In this document: positions 11,995 to 23,697 of the stretch, in pieces | Numbering within the stretch: position 1 is the stretch's first letter | How the letters are laid out: the number at the start of each line of letters is the position of its first letter | Assembly (NCBI GenBank): GCA_914767715.1 | Contig: OU612070.1 | Coordinates: 8,947,501-9,007,500, forward strand | Direction of reading: 5' to 3' | Length of the DNA stretch: 60,000 nucleotides | From: Membranipora membranacea | Lineage: Eukaryota > Bryozoa > Gymnolaemata > Cheilostomatida > Membraniporidae | Made by a program: the position numbers and the translations under genes | Notes under the pieces: model-generated | Databases searched by the model: none | What the model saw: the letters and a program-made list of their open reading frames with translations, nothing else | What the model was told of the DNA's origin: nothing

Positions 11995-14900
11995 CTATTC
12001 GTGAAAAACGGCAAATCTCCGCAAAAACTGTTGTACAGTTTCAAATGTCATAAAGCTAGTGCCCACAGCAATAGGTCCTTTAATCCAGTTCAGGGACAGG
12101 CCTTTATACATGCCTCTAAAGAAGCCTTCTTCTATGGTGATGCGCTTGAATGTGCCTAATATTGAGTTATAACATTTCTCCCGGCCTTCTATCACACCTT
12201 GAAGTAAGAAACACAAACAATCATTATCTTCAACGGGAAATACAGTGTTTGCAAATATATGCCACACTAGAGAAGGTGATTGGCTTATATGGTAGCAAAA
12301 AATACAATGTTCCGGAGAATTATCTTTTCACAAAATCAGTTATAGTTATCACAGTGTTAAAATATATTATATTATATCACAATATAAGAAGATTTTTATC
12401 TTCCATTTGATCGCGGTCAATTGAACGAGGTTGAAGTCGTTGTCATTCACACCGATCGCAAACTGAAGCAAGGGCATGAAAATAGTCCGTAATAATATCT
12501 AAAAATACATACCGGCAGTTTGCATCCGGCGACGCACTATGTCTAAAGGGTATGTACATGACTGTCCGCACGCTCCTGCTATAGCACCATAACTCATTCT
12601 ATTTAACGCTGTTATATCTGTCTCAAATGTGTCTGCAAATAGAAAGACGCGATGTGATGGTCAGCAAAAATGACTGGTTACAACTTCTTTCTTACTAACT
12701 TTAGCGATCCACAGTTGGATGTTACTCATGGGAATTCACGAAGTTTTGCTCACGATTTACTTCACAAGATATTTGTATCCATATCATGAAATCCATCATC
12801 GCAACAGCCATACCTTCATTAGACTGGATGAGTCCCATGTCATGACAAGACATGCGACCTGCAGGGAGCCATCAAATCGAACAAATAATCAAAATGTGGG
12901 AGAGCATTTTCATCCGGCTCTATATCAGGAAGCTATGCTCTTCCATTTTTGAAACTTTACAGTAACATTATGTAATAGGGGAAATTGATGGATAAAATGG
13001 GAAAGTGAGAATGTGGTGGACCAATAAGCCCAGAAGTAGTTGAAACGCCATGCTGAAAAGCTTTGTGGTTCTACTTCAGTTATTTTCATATAGCGTATTT
13101 GGTGATTTCGTCACAAGTTAATCAGTTAACGAGTTCAGAAAGACCACAGCAATGAACGGCCTGGCAGCTAGTTCCGCAGTGTTATGCAGTATTTTAACAC
13201 CGATAAAAAAATGCATAGCGCACCTGGGTAAGAATTATGTATAGTGTTGGAAATTGTCTGCCCTTTCTCATCTATGAGGTATTTACAATGGCTAATGCTG
13301 GACAAGCCCAATAAGTTATCTCTCCTATCTACTTCAGAAAACCGTAAATGTTAGAGAGTGTGGCTATCTACTGTTGTACAATGTGGAAAAAATCAGAAAT
13401 TAATAGTATTTGGAAATAGTTTTTTATTGGGCTGGCACAACACAGAAATAGATGATATGAGGGGGGAAGGCAATTTATTTTCAAAATTGAGAAATACAAG
13501 AATACATTATTACCATCATGCTCAAGTCTTCTGCTAGAAACCATGAGTCAAAACGGTTTTAAGGCATTCTGTGACACAGCAACCTGGCTTTCCCTGGCTG
13601 TACGAAGCTGATCCCGTGTGTGCATGTGAAATTTTCTTCTTATGGCACCACCAAGTCGACGAGGACCATATTATCAAGTCTCATCTCAATATCTTATCGC
13701 AACTTCATTATTATCTGGTTTTACTGGATTTTACTGCTCCACAATTGATTTCATATGGTATGGAAGAGGTGAATGCATTACTGTTGAAGGTCTTCAGATC
13801 TCTTGATAACCTGGTCAATGGCCTAGGCAGAATATCATATCGCTGTCCAAGACTAAAAAATTCCTGGACTCTGGTAAGTTACAGGCGGTTCTAAATCACA
13901 CCTTCCCATCCTCCTTTGATGCAATGGTAAAAATGCTACTTATCATAGGGAAAAGTTTTCCAGGGCCCGATTATGGCCATACTGGTATGTGCAACAAGCC
14001 AATATTACATCCCTGAATAGAATATGGAAAATTATAAATTGGTAAGTGGATGGAATGGAAAGCTTGCTGTACGCAACAGCAACTGCCTGTTACATGTGGG
14101 AGAATGATGAGTTATAGTGTAGCAAATACATTATCATTTACAAATCAAGTAAACCCTCAGTTTCTAGCATGATTATGATCATAACTAAGAAAACCAAGAA
14201 AAATAATTTTACCAACCTGAATGAAATTTTTTTAGGGTCTCATAAGTAAAAAAGCTGATTCCTGCATACGGGATAACACCTATTATTGTGGGTACATAGC
14301 CTCGGTATAAAGTTCCTATTCCTTCTGTCCGATATGTCTTTATCACCACCTCCTTTACTGTGTGAAATCTAAAATACCAGGTTACGAGGCTAACAATAGA
14401 CAGTTTTCGGAGCTCTGATTTAGGCCTCAATTCGGAGTTGTCCTCTCTCCAGTTTGGTACGTTTAACCCACGCCGCATAGGAAAAACCTGCTGAAAAGAG
14501 GGTTATCTTGAAAACCGCTTATAGTAGGATAAAATTTATTTTTGATTCAGAATCTGCAACATTGAAAACTCATATGGACATAGTTTGGAAAATAATTGTA
14601 GTATTTGGATAGTCAATTATAGCCTTTTCTGCCTGTTTTGCAGACAATTTGGCAGAATTTTTCACGAGTTTCGTCACTAAAATTAAGATTTATCAACATT
14701 CAAGCCTCCAATGATTTGCAAACCCTGTCTCACGGAGTTTTCAATGGTGCAGACTCTGAATCAAAGACCATTTTTATCCTAACATAAGCGTTTTCAAGAT
14801 AACCCTCTTTCAGCAGGTTTTTCCTATGCTGCGTGGGTTAAAAGTACCAAACTGGAGAGAGGACAACTCCGAATTGAGGCATAAATGATAGCTCAGAAAA

Positions 14901-17900
14901 CTGTCTATAAAACAACGCTCTATTATGGGACACAATCGGTATAAGGCAATATACCAGGGTCGAATTACCAGATGATACTCTAGAGGAGTTAATGTTAGTT
15001 TGAGTATAGTTGAGATAGTTTGAAGGTTTCTTAAAGCTAGCCTAGACTAAATTTTGGCTGGCTGAGGTGTGACCAGAGACTATAGGTATCTATAGTCTCT
15101 GGTGTGACTCAATATGATGCAAAGAGGCCAAGTAAATGTCTGCTAGATTTGTATTTAGTTATTTCAAGCAGGTGCGAAATGGCGAAACTTTCCTCCTTCG
15201 AATACATCACTCCTCTAGGGTAGATGTTACATTATAACTGCTTGTATAAGCAGTCGTAGACACCTAAAATAATTAATTGCTCTGTTTGTGTCACGACCAT
15301 ATATACAGGAAAGGTCTACTGCGTCGTGCACAACCTTACATGAAGTGTAAAGGTCAACTCTCATCCAAAGAGTACTGAGCAACGGCGACAGTTTAACGTC
15401 AATAGACGAGCAACTTTTCTCTAATTCTGCGGTAGATTATTGTTTGAGTGTACCCCAGCAAAAAGAACATTGTTGAAAAAATAAGATTTCTTAGCTGAGT
15501 GGATGCTAGTAATAGACAGATTGATCTCTTTCAAATTTTTGAGCGCAAATGATCTCTGTTTGATAACAACCCGTTTCATCCAATTTTTATGAAAATGCTA
15601 CATCCAAAATTGCAAATAGTAGACTTATAAGCAAAATGTATGTTTATGACATCATATCCCCTACACAAGGCCCTATCTTAAGGCGCACTAGCGGGGACAT
15701 TTCCTTTTAGCACATGTTTTCTAATTGCTTTGATCTATCATGTGGGCCTGTTTCAGCATTGGAATCCTATTATTGAAGATGATATGGACAGTCAAACCTC
15801 GAAGACAATGGCTTTTAATACTGGTTCTCAAACTAGCCCCCTGTCAGGCTGTGTTTACACGTCCGACAAATCGGCTAATAAAAACAACTTCGACACAGAT
15901 TATGAATCTGCTCTATAATCGTTGTCTGTCAACATGTCAACGATATGCTATTTACACACTGTTCATGCCTAACCGATTTCAACACAAACTTCCAACCCAA
16001 CTTGTCTCTGATTGGCTAGTCTGCCAAGTAACCCAGCACTGAATCACTGCTGCGCTGTTATTGGCTGAACCATTCATAATCGTTAAGATTTGTCGTTCAC
16101 TTGTGACATTGTCACAAGTGAACGATTTTGAACAATACAGATTTAAACACCGATTTAAAGTGGCTCGACGGGTATATAAGGCACAGTCAATGTAAAGCGA
16201 TCACCCAGCCATATCAAATTCAAATGGGGTTAGCAGCATTCAAATTCCTCCTGCTTTTTCGGAAATAGGAGGAGCAGTAGTGAATTTTTTTAATGGGAAT
16301 CGGATGTAGGCCTACTAATGCGGAATTGTGTGATACACTTGCCCAAGGTTGAAGACAAAGTTTGCTTTCTGTGTTTTAACTTATTCAGGCCAGATGTTTT
16401 TGTTTGTTTTTTATACTATACTATACTATCAATCACTATTTGATAGGAGATATTTATTCCAAAAATCGCATTGGAAAGTGGTGAAAATACATCAAAATTG
16501 CCCAGTACCAATGATTTCAAATCATCCGCTTCAAATTATACGGGCTCTTATTGGTCAATTTTGACGTTTGGAGGTTGCCTAGATACCGTTGTCAAGATTA
16601 AAATTGGCTGTTGTAATAAAATCCTATAATCCCAGGTGTGATGAGCCAACATAACAATAGCTATATCATACACTGCTATTCAACTTTATTTATAGGCGTC
16701 TGCAAATCACAATTTCTTATATAACACACTTAACCACTTGAGAAAAATATCAAGTGCTTGACATGTAAAACCCAAATGCAACGTGGAATGGCCAGTCTCC
16801 GCCTCTAATTACACTGATCAGCCAATGGTTTTGCCTGTCACTACACATGATTAATCCCCGTGCACCCCCTTGCCCGCACTTCACTTTAAACACAGATTAA
16901 ATGTTTACACGGTCAGTCAAATCGGTGACCTGTGTCGGAGTTGTTATTTTTAGCCGATTTGTCGGACGTCTAAACGCAGCCTCACAAGTGAACGACAAAT
17001 CTCAACGATTATGAATGGTTCAGCCAATAACAGCGCAGCAGTGATTCAGTGTTGTTCTAGTTGTCTCACTAGCCAATCAGAGACAAGTTGGGTTGGAAGT
17101 TTGTCTTGAAATCGGTTAGGCATGAACAGTGTGTAAATAGCGTATCGTTGACATGTTGACAGACAACGATTATAGAGCAGATTCATAATCTGTGTTGGAG
17201 TTGTAATTATTAGCCGATTTGTCGGACGTGTAAACGCAGCTTCAGAGAACACATTGGTACTCCCAGGCTAGTACTTACCTGTCTTTTTTTGTGACTGCCA
17301 TTCTAGCTCTGACTAGGTCTAAAGGGTAAGTGAAGGTAGTGGAGGTTATGCCTGCTAAAGATCCGGCAAAGAACCTTCTAGCGGGCGGCAGATGCCTACA
17401 ACAATTGATAGTTAAATTGTTGAATTTTAATTATTGACCAATATTATAGAGCAAGCAAGAATTCACTCTGTACTGACAAACGATGATGGAATAATGGATG
17501 AACGACCTGATACACAAGAAAGGTGAGAAAGCATTTATTAAGCGGTCAAAATCCTCTCAATGAATGCCTAAGCGAGTCTCAAGAGATCAGGTGTTAATAT
17601 ATTTGCCACGGCACTATTTCGATTGAGTAAGAATTCTCTCAGTCTATCATACATTACCCAATGTTTGTGTACTCATGCAACAGAGAAAGGTAAAGAGGGA
17701 CTGAAAAGACACCAAAACCAATGCACAAGACTCATGTTTTATGATGAGGAAGTATATGACACTGTGACTCCCTATTCTAAAACTGGATGATTTAATTATA
17801 AACTTCCAGCTCTCAATTTTCGTTTCGTATCTCAAGTTGCATCAATACCAATCACTCATGCAATCAACTTACAAAAATACAAATACAAATAGATAACCAA

Positions 17901-20546
17901 ACATTAAGTAGAATTATAGCTCTCCTGACAATCATATTTGGATGGCTTCTTGTAAGATTGTCCTCTCAGATTGTGAGGAAAGACAATCCTTAATTGCAAT
18001 ATGTGATGATAAATGATGATATTATATAGGGCTTAGGTTTTGATTGAGTTTTTCAGATTTCAAGCTTGCTAAGGAATCTTCTACCACCATCCTTCCTAAA
18101 CATAGTTTTGAATGATGTGAGATAAATTAAGTCGAGAACTTGTGATATAATTAGACCGTAGAAGAAGACCTACTCCAAGTATCAACCTTTAAATAACTGG
18201 GAACAACACTAGACAAGGGAACGGAAATTGCTAAGAGGATAGAGATAAGAGAGTGTTCCCAACAAACTCAAAGTACTGTTTTACAAAAATGCAAGCAAGC
18301 CAGTCACAGATGAACAGGAATCAGATTAGCTCATTGTCGCAGTCACAACAACATAGGATCAGCGCAACTGAGATGAGGATGCTACTGCACATTTACATAC
18401 AGACTGGAAATACCATGTGAGGAATGAAAGTATAAGAGAAGAGGCCAAGATAGAGAGGATAGCAGTAAGCATGAGAAGACGACGACATCTGCGGGATGGA
18501 CATGTCTGCAGGAGAGTTGGGGGGGGGGGGGTGTTACTCGAATGGTGGCAGTAAAGAGGATACAGGAAAAAGGCCATAGAAGAGATGGTTTGATACAGTT
18601 AAGGAAGATATGCAGAGGTGGGGCCTCTCATATGATGATCTTGAAGACGCTGATAGAGCCTAGATGCTGGTTGGTAGAGCTTAGTGCCATGCAGGACCGC
18701 CACTCTACATGGAACACGACAGATTAGGTGAGAAAGACCATAGTTGATGATCACATATTCTTCAGATAATTGCTTTACTCCAACATGACCAGACCATGAC
18801 GAGTTTTAAAATTGAGGAAGTTAAGATGTCGGCCACAGATCATGACAAGACACTAACAGTAGAGGATATTGTCATCAAGGATAGCAAAAGGTGAAAGTAT
18901 TTTGGTCAGTACAACGATTGTAGAATAGAGTCAATTTCAAAACTAAATCTGTGTATATTTTAAGTTTAGGGGAAATTCAAATCCATAGATTTGTTATTAG
19001 ACGAGTCTATATGTCAACAAGTCTCAGACAGTACCTTCGTGAGCCACCATGCAGAGGACTAACAAAGCATGTGGCTCTACGAGGGCATGGCTGTGTAAAT
19101 AATAAGTAGGATAATGTGATTTAGTTATGCTCAGTCGTTATACTCACTCCTGACCAGGCTCAGTAGCTAGCATTATTTTGAATTGTTCGTGGGATGTGAA
19201 TTGTATGGCAGCATATGGTACTATCCTGATTAGTGTGGCACTGTTTCCTCGCCACAGATTGGCGATACCTTCATGTTTGGTTGTGTTTACTAGGAAGCGG
19301 AGCGCTGCCTTAGTACTGAATCGCTGATTTGAAACTGAAAAAAAGCACAAATTCTCTAAAATGAAAAACTGTTTCATCCTCCCTGGTTTCACTGAGAGTG
19401 TTTCTAACATGCCAAATATTGACCTTTTCATTTAACACAATCAACCTTCAACAGGATCCCCATGGATTTTAATAAGTTTTATAATTAGATCACCAGATCA
19501 GAATAACTCAAGAGATCAGGAATAGAATATTTGGTAATAATCAATGATTTCCCATTACTCTCATTTATAGATAGTTGTAACATCCTTAGCTGATGCTAAT
19601 GATGCATATATTATTGTGTGGGCATTCGCATCCTGATTTGCCAAGGATATAAATTTCAGACTATGTGCAGTCCATTATTATAACTATTACATGGTTTTAT
19701 CGAGGTATCCATATAATTATGATATGAGCAAAAGAAAATAATAGCTTGTTGACCTAAACATACAAATAATATATATGCACATAAATAAGAATGATTAGAT
19801 GGACAGCAAACATGGCAAGTCAGTGAGTTGTGTAGGCCTACATTGGTGATCGATTTGACTAATTGAGATGCTTACCTTGAAAGTTGATTTTGGTTCGGTC
19901 AAATGGCGCTATTGTAGTTTTAGCTACCGCTCCTGCTACCCCACCTGCCAACATGCTGGTGAACATTTTCTGATGGTTTGGAACCTTCAAATCAGATAAA
20001 ATTTTTATTTTACAGCGTAAAGTTGAATTTCTGAAATCACAAAATTGTCAGTTCTGAATTGATGTGCTTATTTAAGTCTATGTTACTTCAAACATTCATA
20101 ATCTAAAGAAAACTGTACAAGTCATATGACTGTTAGTAGGACCAACCTACCGATTATGCAGCTTGTAATGCTTTGTGATATGACCAAGTGCATAGAGTGT
20201 TAATTAAATACCATAACTATTGTGAGACTTATCTTCAACTATAGCATATTAACTTCAATACCTATTAAATGCAGAAAGTTTATGTGCCTGAGCCTGAGCG
20301 GAAATTTAGCGGTTTCAGAACAAATACGCAGTAAAAGATTGGAACTATTTGTTATATCGCAATACAAGAGTGTTAACTTGTAGCTGATAATTAGTTTGAG
20401 TACAGGGTGGTTTTCCTATTTGCGAGGCAGAATTCATACTGCTGTCTTTTCTATCAGCATCACCTTACCCTCTGATCAGATGGTATGATGGCATTGCTGG
20501 CAGTTTTATCATGTCCATCCACCTGGCCTGCAGGCGGCTCCCGCAT
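11995..20546 (-). CDS. SLC25A42: Mitochondrial coenzyme A transporter, SLC25A42-type carrier
   Basis: Model: complement(join(11995..12197, 12513..12632, 14217..14368, 17279..17395, 19148..19334, 19876..19984, 20469..20546)), 321 aa against about 318 in human, all phases consistent. Three mitochondrial-carrier repeats each show the P-x-[DE]-x-x-[KR] signature: PFDRTK at 53-58, PLDLVR at 149-154 and PLDIVR at 243-248. The blocks [59 protein letters not shown] and [13 protein letters not shown] match SLC25A42 far better than other SLC25 members. Family role: inner-membrane carrier moving CoA and related adenine nucleotides. The start ATG (20546) is the first in-frame Met. A TTTTGTAG acceptor 32-40 bp upstream implies a non-coding first exon. 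Intron 4 (between 14368 and 17279) and its neighbours carry several transposons very close to splice sites. Confidence 0.93.
13140..13325 (+). repeat. Dispersed repeat, copy 2 (paired with 9950-10135)
   Basis: Same-orientation relative of the repeat in the NPAS4-like intron, here in the SLC25A42 intron between 12632 and 14217. The copies are clearly diverged, with small indels, so the insertions are old. Confidence 0.6.
14399..14905. mobile_element. Palindromic MITE (TA target site) next to an SLC25A42 splice acceptor
   Basis: Left arm 14399-14571 and right arm about 14738-14905 are near-perfect inverted copies, each starting GACAGTTTTC. TA dinucleotides flank both ends (14397-14398 and 14906-14907), as expected for Tc1/mariner-type mobilisation. 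The core of about 165 bp encodes nothing. The insertion point is 28 nt upstream of the acceptor of the exon ending at 14368, so only about 28 nt of the original intron end remain between MITE and exon. Confidence 0.88.
15845..17243. mobile_element. Composite foldback element in SLC25A42 intron
   Basis: About 260 bp at 15845-16110 recurs inverted at 16982-17243, both starting from a GCTG[TC]GTTTACACGTCCGAC terminus. A third, partial terminus (GGCTGCGTTTAGACGTCC on the minus strand) lies at about 16930-16985. The interior near 16100-16130 has a 14-bp palindrome, CGTTCACTTGTGAC facing GTCACAAGTGAACG, which looks like the junction of two back-to-back copies. No transposase frame was found. The right end lies about 35 bp from the 5' splice site of the exon at 17279-17395. 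Confidence 0.75.
18140..18745 (+). mobile_element. LINE remnant (C-terminal end of a reverse transcriptase ORF)
   Basis: Broken frames give the characteristic carboxy end of a non-LTR retrotransposon polyprotein: [22 protein letters not shown], then GHVCRR, then [26 protein letters not shown] before a stop. Several stops and frameshifts interrupt it, and a poly-G run (18519-18531) lies inside. It belongs to a different LINE family from the one at 2686-3621 and sits in the SLC25A42 intron between exons at 17395 and 19148. Confidence 0.75.
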
Positions 20547-23500
20547 TCCTACTTGGGATGGTGATGTGTCTGCGCTTATTCTACAAAAGATAAAATTAAT
20601 TATTAACACTTTGAGACTTGGGACAAACTTAAGTCATGCAAAATACTGTCATGGCTTTCTGCAGACCTTGTGTTCATGTATAACAATAAAATTTAACAGA
20701 AGGAGTTACTTTCAAAGTGTACTGATAATGATTCTGGGGGTCTTTCAATTAAAAACAGCAAAAATCGCAATCTGATCGCTCACTCAATGGTTGAATGATA
20801 CCTGCTAGGATCTCGCTCGTTGATGGAACTAGAATATATACATTCTGAGTGAGCAACTTGGGAGCGATTTCGTCTAATTGAAAGACCAAGTGAGTGATAA
20901 GCTTAAGCAATGTGAGAGTGACAATATGCTTTAGTATAGCATCGCTCATTCTAATCAAAAGACCCCCCCCCCCCCAGTTTTGAAAATATGAAGGCCTAAG
21001 TAAACATGCTGCATAGGGCGGGAAGAGGAAATACCTACCTTTCACTACCTAGATGACCTATGATAACTGCAGACTAGTGAGCTATGACTATGACTATCTC
21101 AGCCAACTCAACTTGTTGATGCAATGCAAGGACATCTACAGTAGTGAAATTACGTTCCAGAGCATAATTGTTTCAATTTGATTGAAGAAATTGAGGAAAA
21201 ACAGGAGTGGCATAACGACCAGGGCATTGCATTGGCGGTTGTGCATCTAGAACAAATCAGTGAGGAAGCGTTGACTATGTGATACATGCTGGCAAAAACC
21301 AAGGACCCGTACAATGCAGTCATTACAGGCAGTGGCCTAGTAGAGTAGTAGTGAGTAGCCTGTATGCCTATACCTTGCTTACATACGATACATGCTTTCA
21401 CTTTCAGAACCAAGTTCAGGTTGCAGATGAGTAAGTTACATTGATACAGTGGAAGAGAGAGAAAGTGAGTTAAAACCACAGTTGCAGTGAGTGAGTTATC
21501 AGTGGAGTGAGTAAGTTAGAAGGCCTAAGTAAACCTTACTATTCTAAGGAGTGGACTTGACTTAGAGTAAGCTTAGTAAAGTTATGTAAGTTACTAACCA
21601 ACTTCTAAGACTTAGACTGGCTAGGCCTAAACTAGAGTATAATATATGTGCTAATCAATATATGCGTTAGATTTTAATCACTTAGATATCTGAAGGTTTT
21701 CAAGCTTTCTCTTACCCCATCAATGCAGTACATCTACTAGTTCATAGCAGATCAGTGGCTGAGGATTCCTGTGTGAAGGTTTATATTTTATCAGTGGTTT
21801 TTGCAATGTAATAATAACAGAATTGTGTAAAGAATTGATAGTGATCTTTCTACTAATATATACATTTTGTTTATAGGGTAATAGGGGCCTCCTCTGCATA
21901 TTATCACAAACAGGATGTTGGAATTCATACTATGTTATCGTAGTTTCTTGCCTTCAGTGATAAAGAAGAAACAATGCAGATTGCTACTTCGAAAACTCTT
22001 ATTTTGGGCTGGGCAGTAACGCCCCCATGTTATGTCCCAAAGGTTTTTTGTCACAGGTAACTCTTTATCCATTTGCAGAAGAGAGGGAGAACCAAAATTC
22101 GATTGATTGATGTGAAAGTTATTATATTTGAAAATATTTCTTTCACATTAAGGTTATTCTCATTTGTGCTAAGTTTATGGTCCCCCCAAGAAGTGTCATG
22201 ACAAGCCCAAGGCTTAGGAAATTTAGTTAATTGTGTCCACCTCAGATGTTTTTGACCAACCAAGTCCAACCCAAGTAAAGTTAGTACTAGACTAGCTAGA
22301 CTCTAGTAGTCAACAATCAACAATTCAAAACAACTTCAATCAACAATACAACAAGGGGTATGTAGGCCTTTTAGTTTTACTCCTTGCCAAGGTCCAGCAG
22401 AGATCAGAACTCAATAATCTGATCATTATTTATTTATATCATATTAAGGAGTAAAAAACTCCGTCCATGATCATATCAATCAACCAACTGATGATGATGA
22501 TGATGCTGCAGGGTTGATTCCTTCCTTCCTTCCTTCCTTGGTCCAACCCCAGCAAACATAATCGAATCTAGCCCTATATATTTTTTTTATCTTGCATTGC
22601 ACTATCTATTATTCATTTTGTATAATAATACATAATATATGTTATGTGACATATGACATGGCTGAGGGCTCCCTGGGACTTTACCAGTCAAAAATGTAAA
22701 ATAATTGCAATTGGCGAAGTCAAGGCATGTATGTAAGTCCTGGGGGGGGGGGGGGGGAATGACATGACAGTGTGTATAAATTATAATTACAATTAGTATA
22801 TCTTGGTTATGCCTATGCAGAATTATCATCATGCTAAACTAGCATCTTTCTATGTAGGGCGTAGACTTATATTCCTTTATGAATTATATATATATACGCT
22901 AAACTATATATGTATACACCTAATATTATTTTGATATTGCTGTCTGTTGCCTCCGGCAATGAATGCACCAAGCCCAATGTCCCGTTTCTGCCTAGGGAGA
23001 GGTCTATAGTGGCGATTAAGTTTCACAGTCCTACCCAATCCTACGCTTTGAATACTGTCAGCCCTTGGTTTATTCAGTGTTAGGTGTTATGTGGTGAGTC
23101 TGAAGCTCCAGTAGTCTACTACGGATTTCCACCATGTGTTGAGGGATTATAAACCTGCATGCACGGTGTTCATGTGCACACGTTGTTTCAAGTCCTAAAC
23201 CACTGGGACTGAGTGGCCAACCAAAGCCTGAAGGCCCCAAGTATATAGCCGGTGCCTTTCGGCATATATATATAAATATATAAGGATAGTAACATTGAGT
23301 AATAAGGCAAGCTGGTTGTCTTTCAAATAGAAAATCCTCGTTTTTGAGCAAACAGGCATTTTGATTTTATCGCTCATCACTGCAGTCTAATATTATACTT
23401 GCTTCTGCTATTGCAACCCCTACAAAGTCATAGTGACAATGCACGAAATGTCAAGACAATGACAATGACAGGTAGCATGATATAGGTCTTCTACGGGTAC

Positions 23501-23697
23501 TACTAGCCTACTAGTCAATGGTAATATTTGAAACTTGGCAGTTGAGATCCTCCCCACAGGCCTCTGATCCAGTAGTGCTGTTGAGCTTGCCCAAAATAAA
23601 TTGTCTCCCTTTATTTCTCTGTTGTGCACCACTTCAACTACCTTGACCATAACTTATGTATCATGCTGCTTGCAGATAATTTTTTTTTTACATAGAA
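20547..23697. other. Divergent intergenic region between SLC25A42 and RINGO
   Basis: Contains the 5' ends of both flanking genes, probably with non-coding first exons. An inverted repeat at about 20737-20888 (GGTCTTTCAATTA facing TAATTGAAAGACC, inner arms partly paired, with GATCGCTCACTCAATGG) looks like a small MITE. Homopolymer or simple runs occur at 20963-20975 (C), 22488-22504 (ATG/GAT), 22522-22541 (CCTT) and 22743-22757 (G). I saw no convincing gene; the small open frames lack splice context and family resemblance. Confidence 0.5.

Noticed and set aside
13571-13894. 107-codon plus-strand ORF in an SLC25A42 intron
   Set aside because: No recognised homology. The minus strand shows equally suggestive transposase-like pieces broken by stops, so it is probably transposon debris.
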